Positions 43,788 through 52,946 of a stretch of DNA of 64,000 nt are shown piece after piece. Source of the DNA: Hahella sp. KA22 (GTDB lineage: Bacteria; Pseudomonadota; Gammaproteobacteria; Pseudomonadales; Oleiphilaceae); assembly GCF_004135205.1 (NCBI RefSeq), contig NZ_CP035490.1, positions 6,191,501 through 6,255,500 on the forward strand. The letters run 5' to 3'. The notes beneath the pieces were generated by a model that ran no database searches, was not told where the DNA came from, and saw only the letters and a list, made by a program, of their open reading frames with translations. Numbering within the stretch: position 1 is the first letter of the stretch; each line of letters starts with the position of its first letter. The translations under genes were made by a program, and so were the position numbers.

Positions 43788-44954
43788 TCAGCGGGAGAAC
43801 GCTTCTTCGGGAACAAACGATCGCGGCGTGGGCAGATTACGGTTGTTCAGCGCAGGCGCCCAGGACAGCTCCGGCGATAGCGAGCCCAGAGAAGAATCTC
43901 CGCGCTGACGCCGCAACCAGCGTTCCTGTCGTTGCAACATCTCCCGGTATTGCGCCGGGGGCATGCCGGTCCAGCGTTGAAATGCGCGACTCAAGGCGCT
44001 TTGCTCAGAGAAGCCGACCTGCACAGCAATCGCGGCGAGGTCGAGTTTTGTGGTTTGCATCAGCGCCAGGGTTTGCATGAACTTGCGGCGGTCCAACAAC
44101 ATGCGGAAACTGGCGTGCTCGCTTTTCAGTTGTTTGCCCAGCTCAATCGGCTCCATGCCCAGTCGCGACGCCACCATTTCCATACTGGGAAACAGTTCTC
44201 CCGGTAGATTCGCCAGCACTCGGTTAACCTGCGCAGAGACATTGCGGGAGCCCGGCCCAAGCATTTTCAGCAGACGCTCTTTCAGCGCTTCGAAGACAAG
44301 CCTGTCACCCACGCAGAGGGTGTCGCGATTGGCGCCTTCCAGGGAAAAGCGCACCGAATCCACCGGGCTGTGAAAGCTCACCCGGCAGCCCAGCTCTTTT
44401 TCATACTGCACCGGATCGCCAACGGGCGCATGCTTGAAGGTGACCAGTGTTGCTCGCGCCTTGATGCCGGAGATGCGGCTGCCCAGCGCTTTCCAGCAAC
44501 TGATAAACGCCTCCACCAGATGATCCAGCATGAGTTTGCGCGGCCAGTTGTCTTTGAATACGCAGGTGACGGCGTCTTCCTCCACCACCAGTTGCAACTC
44601 TCCGATGGAGCTGACCGCCCGTTGCGCCTTGCGCAGCACGGACAACGCCTCCTCTACGGAAGGCGCTGAGCTGACGATATAGCCCAGAATGGAATAGGTC
44701 GAGGCGTCGATTTCCGCCCCGAACCTCAACCCCATATAGGGATCGCGGGTTTCCGACAGCGCCCGTGCGGTCAGCTCGTTGAGCATGCGCGCGGGAACCC
44801 AGCAACGTTCGTCCAACAACTCCCTTAACCCCTTCACCGCGTCCACCAACGCCTGCTCATCAAGCCGGCTCTCTCGTAAATAAGCGAGATATGAGAATAC
44901 GAAGCTACAGTGAATAGATGGCTCAACACCCTGTTTTACGAACGACATAGACAC
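43788..44954 (-). CDS. AraC-family regulator with arabinose-binding-like N-domain
   Basis: A 388-residue regulator. The N-terminal two-thirds matches the ligand-binding domain seen in OruR/ArgR-like AraC proteins (DPYMGLRFGAEIDASTYSILGYIVSSAPSVEEAL). The C-terminal pair of helix-turn-helix motifs is at residues about 250-345 (LDLAAIAVQVGFSEQSALSRAFQRWTGMPPAQYR). A 40-residue tail of unclear role follows. It lies 37 bp after oppF on the same strand and may be cotranscribed with the peptide permease or read its products; the ligand is unknown. Confidence 0.85.
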   Translation of the reverse strand: MSMSFVKQGVEPSIHCSFVFSYLAYLRESRLDEQALVDAVKGLRELLDERCWVPARMLNELTARALSETRDPYMGLRFGAEIDASTYSILGYIVSSAPSVEEALSVLRKAQRAVSSIGELQLVVEEDAVTCVFKDNWPRKLMLDHLVEAFISCWKALGSRISGIKARATLVTFKHAPVGDPVQYEKELGCRVSFHSPVDSVRFSLEGANRDTLCVGDRLVFEALKERLLKMLGPGSRNVSAQVNRVLANLPGELFPSMEMVASRLGMEPIELGKQLKSEHASFRMLLDRRKFMQTLALMQTTKLDLAAIAVQVGFSEQSALSRAFQRWTGMPPAQYREMLQRQERWLRRQRGDSSLGSLSPELSWAPALNNRNLPTPRSFVPEEAFSR

Positions 44955-44991
44955 TTCCTTACTACAACTAAAATCGATTACGTCCTTATGA

Positions 44992-45984
44992 TCACGCGTG
45001 ATGGCAGGCGACGCGGCGTTGGCCGTCCGCTACCTCACGCAGTTCCGGTTTGGTCTCTTCACAGACCTGCGTCGCCATGGGGCAACGGGTGACGAAGGGG
45101 CATCCCAGCGGGGGATTGATGGGCGACGGTAAATCCCCTTCCAGCAACAGTACGTCCTTGCCGCGCTCCAGTTCCGGATCTGGAATCGGCACCGCGGAGA
45201 TCAACGCTTTGCTGTAAGGATGCAGCGGCTCCCGATACAGATCGCGACTGTTCGCCACTTCCATAACATGTCCCAGATACAACACCATGACCCGGTCGCT
45301 GATGTACTTCACCAGGTTAAGGTCATGGGCGATGAAAATCAGCGACAGGCCCAGCTCCCGCTGCAGCTTTTTCAGCAGATTGACGATCTGCGCCTGAATG
45401 GATACGTCCAGGGCGGACACCGGCTCGTCGCAGATGATCAGGTCCGGCTCCAGCACCAGGGCGCGGGCGATGCCCACACGCTGACATTGTCCGCCAGAGA
45501 ACTCATGGGGATAACGGTTGACCTGATTGGCGTGCAGACCGACCGTCTCCATGATGCTGACTACTTTCGCCTCCCGCTCCGCGGAAGACATCTCTGGATA
45601 ATGGGTCTTCAACGGTTCGGCGATGATCTCCCCCACAGTCATGCGCGGCGACAGCGAGGCGATGGGGTCCTGAAACACCATTTGCAGTTTCTGGCGCCGC
45701 TTGCGCAACTGCGAAGGCGAGAGTCCGAGCATGTCCTCTCCCTGCCACACCACTTTGCCCTGCACGTTCTGCAGCATGCCGAGAATCGCACGCGCAAGGG
45801 TGGACTTGCCGCAGCCGGACTCCCCTACTATGCCGAGAATTTCCCCTGGATACAGGTCGAAACTGATGTGGTTCACCGCTTTCAGCTGCAACGCCTCTCC
45901 CCGCCAAGGCCAGACGCCGCCGCGCGGCAAATCGAAGCGAACGCAGAGATCCTGAACTCTCAATATCGGGTTGGCGCTGCTCAT
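44992..45984 (-). CDS. oppF: Oligopeptide ABC transporter ATP-binding protein OppF
   Basis: A 330-residue ATPase: Walker A GESGCGKST, signature SGGQCQRVGIARAL, Walker B LIICDEPVSALDVS, and the C-terminal oligopeptide/dipeptide domain with a cysteine cluster (GCPFVTRCPMATQVC) characteristic of OppF/DppF. It pairs with OppD to power peptide import. It is the last gene of the opp operon. Confidence 0.94.
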   Translation of the reverse strand: MSSANPILRVQDLCVRFDLPRGGVWPWRGEALQLKAVNHISFDLYPGEILGIVGESGCGKSTLARAILGMLQNVQGKVVWQGEDMLGLSPSQLRKRRQKLQMVFQDPIASLSPRMTVGEIIAEPLKTHYPEMSSAEREAKVVSIMETVGLHANQVNRYPHEFSGGQCQRVGIARALVLEPDLIICDEPVSALDVSIQAQIVNLLKKLQRELGLSLIFIAHDLNLVKYISDRVMVLYLGHVMEVANSRDLYREPLHPYSKALISAVPIPDPELERGKDVLLLEGDLPSPINPPLGCPFVTRCPMATQVCEETKPELREVADGQRRVACHHA

Positions 45985-46039
45985 TGGGCGGCTCCTATCA
46001 TCATGTCGGCATTACCTTTGTTCTTATATTGCAACTTCT

Positions 46040-47074
46040 TCATAACACATCTCCGCGCACGCCGGCCTCCAGCTCCAGACGCGCGCCGGCGGCGGGCGGC
46101 TCTTTTCTGTGCGGCGGCGTCCAGGGCTTATGACAGGCCCGCAAACGCGACCCGGACAACGCCTCCAGCGCAGGGACGCGCGCCTCGCACTGCTCGCTCG
46201 CCTCGCAGCAACGCTCCGCAAACGGGCATCCCGTCGGCGGATTCAGCAGATTCGGTGGATTGCCGGGAATGGAGTAGAGCTCATCGCTCTCGTCATCCGG
46301 TCTGGGAATCGCTTTCAACAGTCCCTGGGTATAGGGGTGGGACGGCGTTTTGAAAATATCCAAAGTAGAGCCGTATTCCATCATACGCCCGCCATACATG
46401 ATCATGGTGTGATCACAGGCGCCGGCGACAATGCCCAGGTCATGAGTGATTAGAACGATCGAAATGCTGAGTTCCCGCTGCAGCTCTCTCATTAGATGCA
46501 TAATCTGGGCCTGAACTGTCACGTCCAACGCCGTGGTCGGTTCGTCCGCGATCAGCATCTGCGGATTACACAGCAGCGACATGGCGATCATCACCCGTTG
46601 CCGCATGCCCCCGGAAAACTCATGGGGATACATGTTCACCCGCTCCCGCGCCTGCGGGATGCGCACGGCGTCCAGCATACGGATGGCTTCATTGAGCGCG
46701 TCCTTTTTCGACATCCCTTTATGGTGCATCAGCACTTCAGTCAGCTGATCGCTGACCCGCATAAAGGGGTTCAGCGAAGTCATCGGGTCCTGAAAGATAA
46801 TGCCGATTTCTTTCGAGCGGATGCGATTCAGCTCCTGCTCGCTCAGGCCAATCAGTTCACGTCCATTGAATTTGATGCTGCCGGACACATGGGCGTTGCT
46901 GGCCAGCAGCCCGAGAATGGCGAACACGCTCTGGCTTTTGCCGGAGCCGGACTCCCCCACAATGCCCAGGGTTGCGCCTTTTTCGACGCTGTAGCTCAGT
47001 CCGCTGACCGCCTTGACCGATCCTTCGGGAGTGCTGAAGGACACGCTTAGATTTTCTACTTGCAACAATGTCAT
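46040..47074 (-). CDS. oppD: Oligopeptide ABC transporter ATP-binding protein OppD
   Basis: A 344-residue ATPase with Walker A GESGSGKSQ, signature SGGMRQRVMIAMSL, Walker B MLIADEPTTALDVT and the C-terminal cysteine-containing tail (GCPFAERCCEASEQC). The ATG at 47074 (MTLLQVENLSVSF) is chosen because it begins at the first strand of the ABC domain and has GAGG-type bases upstream; an in-frame start at 47122 would overlap oppC. The C-terminal 25 residues are unusually Ala/Glu-rich. Confidence 0.94.
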   Translation of the reverse strand: MTLLQVENLSVSFSTPEGSVKAVSGLSYSVEKGATLGIVGESGSGKSQSVFAILGLLASNAHVSGSIKFNGRELIGLSEQELNRIRSKEIGIIFQDPMTSLNPFMRVSDQLTEVLMHHKGMSKKDALNEAIRMLDAVRIPQARERVNMYPHEFSGGMRQRVMIAMSLLCNPQMLIADEPTTALDVTVQAQIMHLMRELQRELSISIVLITHDLGIVAGACDHTMIMYGGRMMEYGSTLDIFKTPSHPYTQGLLKAIPRPDDESDELYSIPGNPPNLLNPPTGCPFAERCCEASEQCEARVPALEALSGSRLRACHKPWTPPHRKEPPAAGARLELEAGVRGDVL

Positions 47075-47084
47075 AACCTTCGCC

Positions 47085-48008
47085 TCAATTACCCTTGGGA
47101 TCCAATGCGTCGCGCAACCCATCGCCGATGAAGTTAAAGCAGAACAGCGTGGCGATCAGCAGCGTCATGGGAAACGCCAGCATCCAGGGGGTGCTGCGCA
47201 TGTTGTCGGCGCCCTCAGAAATCAATGCGCCCCAGGAGGTCTGCGGCTCGGAGACGCCCAGGCCGAGGAAGGAAATGAATGATTCGAACATGATCATTTC
47301 CGGCACCAGCAGCGCGGCGTAAACGATAACCACGCCCAGCAGGTTGGGAATGACATGTCGCAGGATAATCACCATGGGATGCACCCCAACGGTGAACGCA
47401 GCCTCAATAAATTCCTTACGCTTCAAACTCAGGGTCTGACCGCGCACGATACGGGCCATGTTCAGCCAGCTCACCGCCCCGATGGCGACGAACATCAACA
47501 GCACATTGCGCCCGAAAATCGCCATCAACACGATGACCAGGAACATAAACGGAAACGCGCTGAGCACGTCCACCAGCCGCATCATCAGGCTGTCGACTTT
47601 ACCGCCGACAAACCCGGATACCGCGCCGTACAGGGCCCCGATGACCACCGCCACAAACGCGCCGAGCACGCCGATCATCAATGAGATCCGGCTGCCCTGC
47701 ACTGCTCGTTGATACAGATCGCGCCCCACATGATCGAGGCCGAAGTAGTGCCCGCTTTCCAAATTGGGCTGCCCTTGTTCGTAGATATTGCTCAGGCGCC
47801 CCCAATCAATGGTTTCGTTGCTCCAATCTGAGGCATAGTGCCCCAAAAGAGAGAACGCCAGCAGCAGCGCCAGCACGCCCAGGCTGATCAACGCCGCCTT
47901 GTTGCGCGCGAAGCGTCTGGCCGCGTCCGCCCACAGGCTGCGGCCTTTGTATTTACCCATGTTGGCGGCCATCGCCGCCACGCCTTTGTCTTTGCCCATC
48001 AACAGCAT
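47085..48008 (-). CDS. oppC: Oligopeptide ABC transporter permease OppC
   Basis: A 307-residue permease with a long cytoplasmic N-terminus, five or six membrane helices and the EAA loop EAAFTVGVHPMVIILRHVIPNLLG. The periplasmic insertion LESGHYFGLDHVGRDLYQR is typical of OppC/DppC. It lies 42 bp after oppB and 10 bp before oppD. Confidence 0.94.
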   Translation of the reverse strand: MLLMGKDKGVAAMAANMGKYKGRSLWADAARRFARNKAALISLGVLALLLAFSLLGHYASDWSNETIDWGRLSNIYEQGQPNLESGHYFGLDHVGRDLYQRAVQGSRISLMIGVLGAFVAVVIGALYGAVSGFVGGKVDSLMMRLVDVLSAFPFMFLVIVLMAIFGRNVLLMFVAIGAVSWLNMARIVRGQTLSLKRKEFIEAAFTVGVHPMVIILRHVIPNLLGVVIVYAALLVPEMIMFESFISFLGLGVSEPQTSWGALISEGADNMRSTPWMLAFPMTLLIATLFCFNFIGDGLRDALDPKGN

Positions 48009-48050
48009 GATTCGTATTCCTTGTTATCCGATTCGCTAGGTTCGCCGCTA

Positions 48051-48971
48051 TCAGTAGCGGATGCGCGGGTCGAGCACGGTGTAGAGGATGTCCACTAACG
48101 CGTTGAAGAAAATGGTCAACGCGCCCACCAGAATGGTGACGCCGAGAATCAGGGAATAGTCGCGATTAATCGCGCCGTTGACGAAGTGCTGGCCAATGCC
48201 GCCAGTGGAGAACACTTTATCGACCACCACCGAGCCAGTGACGATGCCAACGAACGCCGGCCCTAAATAGGAAATGACCGGAATCATCGCGGGCTTGAGG
48301 GCGTGTCGCAAAATAATATGACTGCGCGGCAGCCCTTTGGCGCGGGCGCGCTGGATAAAGGTGCTGTTGATAGTTTCGATCATGCTGCCGCGAGTGATCC
48401 TGGCGACCTGCGCCACATAGGATGTGGCCATGGCGACGATAGGCAGAATCAGATACTCGATGCGCCCGCCTTCCCAGCCGCCGGCGGGCAGCCATTTCAG
48501 GTACACCGCAAAGATCATGACGCACAACGGCGCCAGCACGAAGTTGGGCAGCATGACTCCAGACATGGCGAAGGTCATTCCCGCGTAGTCAGGCCATCGG
48601 TTCTGATTGAGCGCCGCCACTACCCCAATGCCGATGCCGAGAAACACGACAATTACGAAAGAGAGCACCCCAATGTAGGCGGATCTGGGAAAGCTCGATG
48701 AAATCAGTTCATTGACCGTATGGTCTTTGTATTTGAAGGAAGGCCCCAAATCTCCTTGCGCCAGATCGCCAAGATAATAGAGATACTGTTTCCACAGTGG
48801 CTGGTCTAAATGGTATTTGGCTTCGATGTTTTTCATCACTGCTTCCGGGACCTTGCGTTCATTGGTGAAAGGTCCGCCGGGCGCGGCGTGCATCAACGTA
48901 AATGAAATAGTGACGAGTATCAGCAGCGTAGGAATCGCCACCAACAATCTTCTGATGATGAAGCTCAGCAT
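48051..48971 (-). CDS. oppB: Oligopeptide ABC transporter permease OppB
   Basis: A 306-residue permease starting MLSFIIRRLLVAIPTLLILVT, with the family segment LMHAAPGGPF, EAA-type loop RARAKGLPRSHIILRHALKPA and VDKVFSTGGIGQHFVNGAINRDY. It forms the channel with OppC. A strong intercistronic hairpin separates it from oppA. Confidence 0.94.
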   Translation of the reverse strand: MLSFIIRRLLVAIPTLLILVTISFTLMHAAPGGPFTNERKVPEAVMKNIEAKYHLDQPLWKQYLYYLGDLAQGDLGPSFKYKDHTVNELISSSFPRSAYIGVLSFVIVVFLGIGIGVVAALNQNRWPDYAGMTFAMSGVMLPNFVLAPLCVMIFAVYLKWLPAGGWEGGRIEYLILPIVAMATSYVAQVARITRGSMIETINSTFIQRARAKGLPRSHIILRHALKPAMIPVISYLGPAFVGIVTGSVVVDKVFSTGGIGQHFVNGAINRDYSLILGVTILVGALTIFFNALVDILYTVLDPRIRY

Positions 48972-48995
48972 GTTTTTATTTTCCCACTAGAGTAG

Positions 48996-49019
48996 AGCCG
49001 CCTGCGTGCGCAGGCGGCT
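48996..49019 (-). other. Intercistronic hairpin between oppA and oppB
   Basis: AGCCGCCTGC (48996-49005) and GCAGGCGGCT (49010-49019) form a perfect 10-bp stem with a 4-nt loop in the 57-bp oppA-oppB gap. Without a T-run, it most likely protects the 3' end of processed oppA mRNA so that the binding protein is made in excess, as in other binding-protein operons. Confidence 0.7.
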
Positions 49020-49028
49020 AAAACTGAC

Positions 49029-50750
49029 TTATTGCGCCTTGATGTACATATCTTTGGCGTAAGCGATGTCCAGAGGATTATTAGTGGCGTATCCGCCGAG
49101 CTGAGGGCTGACCATACGCAGGCCGCGGTAGAAGTAGATGGGCGCCACAGGCATTTCTTCGCTGAGGATCTGCTCCGCTTTCTCATAGAAAGGCGCAGGA
49201 TCTGTGGAGTTGCGCGCGTCTGCAAGCAGTTTGTCGAATTCTGCATTGCTCCACTTGCCATCATTGTTGCCGCTGTTGGACAACATCAAGGTCAGAAAGG
49301 TGGAGGCTTCGTTATAGTCGCCGTTCCAGCCGTAGCGGGCCACTTTGAAGTTACCGGCGGCTTTTTCGGTCAGGAAGGTTTTCCATTCCATGTTGGTCGG
49401 CGTCACGATGGCGCCCAGTTTTTCCTTCCACATCTGGCTGATGGCGACGGCGATGGATTTGTGGCCTTCGCTGGTGTTATACACCAGATCGAACACCAGG
49501 GGGTTGTCCTTGTTATAGCCGGCTTCGTTGAGCAGACGAACCGCTTCAGCGTCTCTTTCCGCCTGGGTCATTTTGCTGATTTCAGGCGCGACATAATGGA
49601 AGCCGTTCACTTCTGGAGGGGTGATGCTGTAAGCGGGAGTCTGCCCGCCTTTGGTGATGTATTTGACGATGATGTCGCGGTCGATCGCATAGCTCAGCGC
49701 TTTACGTACGCGCACGTCGTCGAAGGGTTTTTCCTGCAGATTGAACTGATACATGTAAGTCGCCAGTTTTGGCACGGAGATCAGCTCATCGTTCATGTCT
49801 TGCTTGATGCGCTCCATCTGGGAAACCGGCACCGTGTTGGTGTGGTGCATCTCACCGGCTTCAAAGCGCTGCATTTCGGCGACGGTGTCGTCGATGGGCA
49901 GGTACACCACTTCATTGATGATGGTGTTCTCATTGCCCCAGTAGTGTTCATTGCGTACGGCGACCATTTTTTCGCCGACACTCCATTCTTTCAGCTTGTA
50001 GGCGCCGTTGGAGACGATGTTGCCAGGCTTGGTCCAGTCGCCTTTGTATTTTTCCACGGCTCTCTGTGGCGAAGGGAAAGTGGTGTAGTGGGACACCATG
50101 ATGGGCAGATAGGTCACCGGCACTTCCAGAGACACCTGCAGGGTGTAATCATCCAGCGCTTTCACGCCCAGATCGGTAAGCGGTTTTTCGCCGTTGACGA
50201 TGGCGGTGCTGTTGGCGACGCCGGCGACTTCCATGTAGTAAGCGTAGTTGGAGCCGACTTCAGGATTAACCGCGCGTCTCCAGGAATAGACAAAATCATT
50301 GGCGGTGACGGGTTCGCCGTCACTCCATTTGGCGTTGTGGCGCAGCTTGAAGGTCCAGGTTTTGAAGTCTTCGCTGGCGCTCCAGCTCTCCGCCACTCCG
50401 GGCAGCAACTGGCCGTTGGGACCACTGCTGGTCAAGCCTTCGAACAAATCATTAACGACGGCGCCGCCGACACTGTCATCCACCAGTTGAGGATCTATGG
50501 AGCCGGGCTCCGAACCATTACCCCTTACCAGCACCTGCTCCGCGGACAACGGCTCTCCTGTCGTCGGGTGCATTCGCGTTGTTGCGCTCCCAGATTGCTT
50601 CGCCCCCGACTTTGTCTCCATCTGACTGACTTGGGCGGCTTCCGCTTTTGGCGCGACGGAAACCGGTTCATCACCGGAACCGCCGCATCCTGACAAGGTA
50701 AAGGCAGCGGCCAACATGGTCGCGCCGGCAAACAGGTGTAATGTTTTCAT
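49029..50750 (-). CDS. oppA: Oligopeptide-binding lipoprotein OppA
   Basis: A 573-residue SBP_bac_5 protein. The ATG at 50750 gives a lipoprotein signal with lipobox LSGC (MKTLHLFAGATMLAAAFTLSGCGGSG), so it is membrane-anchored rather than free as in E. coli; residues 25-60 are a low-complexity linker. Core blocks are EPGSIDPQLVDDSVGGAVVNDLFEGLTS, VTANDFVYSWRRAVNP and KPFDDVRVRKALSYAIDRD. It delivers peptides to OppBC. It is the first gene of the operon. Confidence 0.95.
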   Translation of the reverse strand: MKTLHLFAGATMLAAAFTLSGCGGSGDEPVSVAPKAEAAQVSQMETKSGAKQSGSATTRMHPTTGEPLSAEQVLVRGNGSEPGSIDPQLVDDSVGGAVVNDLFEGLTSSGPNGQLLPGVAESWSASEDFKTWTFKLRHNAKWSDGEPVTANDFVYSWRRAVNPEVGSNYAYYMEVAGVANSTAIVNGEKPLTDLGVKALDDYTLQVSLEVPVTYLPIMVSHYTTFPSPQRAVEKYKGDWTKPGNIVSNGAYKLKEWSVGEKMVAVRNEHYWGNENTIINEVVYLPIDDTVAEMQRFEAGEMHHTNTVPVSQMERIKQDMNDELISVPKLATYMYQFNLQEKPFDDVRVRKALSYAIDRDIIVKYITKGGQTPAYSITPPEVNGFHYVAPEISKMTQAERDAEAVRLLNEAGYNKDNPLVFDLVYNTSEGHKSIAVAISQMWKEKLGAIVTPTNMEWKTFLTEKAAGNFKVARYGWNGDYNEASTFLTLMLSNSGNNDGKWSNAEFDKLLADARNSTDPAPFYEKAEQILSEEMPVAPIYFYRGLRMVSPQLGGYATNNPLDIAYAKDMYIKAQ

Positions 50751-50833
50751 AGATACTCGCAAACTCCTTAGCTATTTATTTTGTTCCTGAACGGTTAGCT
50801 GCATCGCGCATCGCCACGCACTATGCCGTCAGC

Positions 50834-50851
50834 CCCCTGCTCTCACAGGGG
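50834..50851 (-). terminator. Short stem-loop between the DUF885 gene and oppA
   Basis: CCCCTG (50834-50839) pairs with CAGGGG (50846-50851) around a 6-nt loop, downstream of the DUF885 gene and 84 bp before the oppA start. No T-run follows; it is listed as a weak candidate for ending the upstream transcript. Confidence 0.35.
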
Positions 50852-50961
50852 AACCAACGGCGAGTGGCCGGAAAGCTTACGTATAACCGCTCCTGAACGG
50901 ACGATGACTCAGATATGTCGTGTGAATGTTTTCAACAAGAAGAAAAACAGATTCAGAGACT

Positions 50962-52854
50962 TCATGACTTCCCGTCCTGAAGCGCATCTTTTTCTTTGGC
51001 GAGAACATCCCTTTTTTTGTGATCGATCCAATCGGTCACCAGTCCATCCAAAACATTTAACGGAACGGCTCCGTCACGCAATACAATATCATGGTACTCG
51101 CGAATGTCGAATTTCTCACCTAATTCCTGCTTGGCTTTTTGTCTTAGCGACTGGAATTTAAGCATGCCGATCTTGTACGCAGTGGCCTGCCCGGGCATGA
51201 CAATGTAACGCTCAATGGACCGGACCACGTCGCCGCGGGCGTTAGGCGTATTCTCCGCCAGATAGTCGATCGCCTGCTCCCGCGTCCAGTGCTTGGCGTG
51301 AATGCCAGTGTCGACAACCAGACGGCAGGCGCGCCACAGTTCCATGGACAAACGTCCAAAATCCGCATAGGGATCTTTGTAGAACCCCATCTCTTTCGGC
51401 AGCAGTTCAGAGTACAGTCCCCAGCCTTCGATGTAGGCGGTGTAGTCGCCAAACTTGCGGAAGGTGGGCAGCTTATCCAGCTCCTGGGAGATGGAGATCT
51501 GCATGTGGTGACCAGGAATGCCTTCGTGGTAGGCCAACGCATCCATCTCATAAATGGGCATTTCGCTCATCTTGTAGAGGTTGGCGTAATACAGACCCGG
51601 GCGATCCCCTTCCAGCGCTGGCGCTTCATAAAACGCCTTGCCCGCCTCCTGCTCTCGGAACGGCTCCACCGCTTTGACCTTCAGGTCCGCCTTGGGCAGC
51701 GTCAGGAACAGTTTGGGCAGGTTGGCTTTCATATCGTCGATCAGCGCTGTGGCCTTCTGCAGATACGCCTGTTTGCCCTCTTCCGTTTCCGGGTAATAGA
51801 ACTGCTTGTCCTCACGCATGAAGGCGAAAAACGCCTGCAGGTCGCCTTTGAATTTCACCTGCTGCATGATGGCGCGCATTTCATCATGGATACGGGCGAC
51901 TTCCTTGAGGCCTAGCTGATGAATCTCTTCCGCACTCATATCCGTGGTGGTGATGCGACGCAGCGCGTTGGCGTAGAACGCATCGCCATCGGGGAATTTC
52001 CAGACCCCGGCTTTGTCGTCAGCGCGCTTTTCCAGGTCAGCCAGATAGGCGATCAGTTTTTCGTAGGCCGGCTTCACCGACGTCAGCAGCGCTTTATTGG
52101 CTTCCGCGATCAGAGCCTTTTTACGCGCATCGGGAATGTCCGTCGTAGCGACTTTCGCAGAGAAGTCCGCAAGCAGGGCGCTCTCTTCCTCGCCGCCGAA
52201 GGGCTTGCCGCTGATGATGTTGCGGCTGGACTGGATCACTTTGGGAAAGACAAAACGCGGCGGAATCACACCCTCGTCCGCCCGCAACGCCAGCTGCTCA
52301 ATAAGCTGATCGAACAGAGCGGGAATGCCGTTAAGTCGACTGATATACGCCTCTGCATCCTTCACGTCGTCAATGCTGTGCTGATTGATCAATAGAGAAG
52401 GCGTATCGGAATGGGTCCCGAACATCTGGTTTACCGGATAGTCGTAGTGACGCCAGCGGTAGTCTTCAATCTGCGCTTCCAGTTGCTGTTGCATCAACTG
52501 ATAGCTCAGTTGGTTCGACGAATTGAGACGCAAGGGGTCCAGCGCCAGCAGATCCTGTAAATCCGCCTTGGCGATACGCAGCGATTCCTCGGCGAACGCT
52601 TCGCTCATGTCGTCCCATTTGTCGTAGTCAGTTTTGATGCCCAGATAGGACTGGAAGGTGGGGCTGCGCGACACCCAGCCTTTAAAAATACGGTCGAACA
52701 AGGCTTCCGCCTGTTGATCCGACGCTTCTGTCTGCGCCATCGCGGGTACGCTCCCTGTCTCCGCGGCCCAGGCCGCATTAGTGACAATGCCGCCGCCCAG
52801 GCTCAAGGTGGACAGCAGCACGCAGGAATACAGTTTTAACTTCGCTTTATACAT
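50962..52854 (-). CDS. DUF885 putative zinc peptidase, exported
   Basis: A 630-residue exported protein of the DUF885 family. The thermolysin-like zinc motif HEGIPGHH (His443, Glu444, His449/450) is intact, and LYYANLYKMSEMPIYEMDALAYHEG and GWGLYSELLPKEMGFYKDPY are family landmarks. A signal-peptide-like N-terminus (MYKAKLKLYSCVLLSTLSLGG) supports export. The ATG at 52854 is chosen over an in-frame GTG at 52872. It sits just upstream of opp on the same strand, so it may release peptides for import. The substrate is unknown. Confidence 0.85.
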   Translation of the reverse strand: MYKAKLKLYSCVLLSTLSLGGGIVTNAAWAAETGSVPAMAQTEASDQQAEALFDRIFKGWVSRSPTFQSYLGIKTDYDKWDDMSEAFAEESLRIAKADLQDLLALDPLRLNSSNQLSYQLMQQQLEAQIEDYRWRHYDYPVNQMFGTHSDTPSLLINQHSIDDVKDAEAYISRLNGIPALFDQLIEQLALRADEGVIPPRFVFPKVIQSSRNIISGKPFGGEEESALLADFSAKVATTDIPDARKKALIAEANKALLTSVKPAYEKLIAYLADLEKRADDKAGVWKFPDGDAFYANALRRITTTDMSAEEIHQLGLKEVARIHDEMRAIMQQVKFKGDLQAFFAFMREDKQFYYPETEEGKQAYLQKATALIDDMKANLPKLFLTLPKADLKVKAVEPFREQEAGKAFYEAPALEGDRPGLYYANLYKMSEMPIYEMDALAYHEGIPGHHMQISISQELDKLPTFRKFGDYTAYIEGWGLYSELLPKEMGFYKDPYADFGRLSMELWRACRLVVDTGIHAKHWTREQAIDYLAENTPNARGDVVRSIERYIVMPGQATAYKIGMLKFQSLRQKAKQELGEKFDIREYHDIVLRDGAVPLNVLDGLVTDWIDHKKRDVLAKEKDALQDGKS

Positions 52855-52946
52855 CCGTTGGTTTCCATTCACTCATACAGTCCCCGTCCCATGACTACCT
52901 GGACGGGGCGCTCGTTGCTTAAATCGCCCGGGAGTCCGCGCCGCCT

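Noticed and set aside
49032-50693. A 553-codon open frame on the plus strand opposite oppA
   Set aside because: It lies wholly antisense to a clear OppA gene, has Phe/His/Gly-rich composition typical of reverse-complement frames in GC-rich DNA, and shows no domain or ribosome site.
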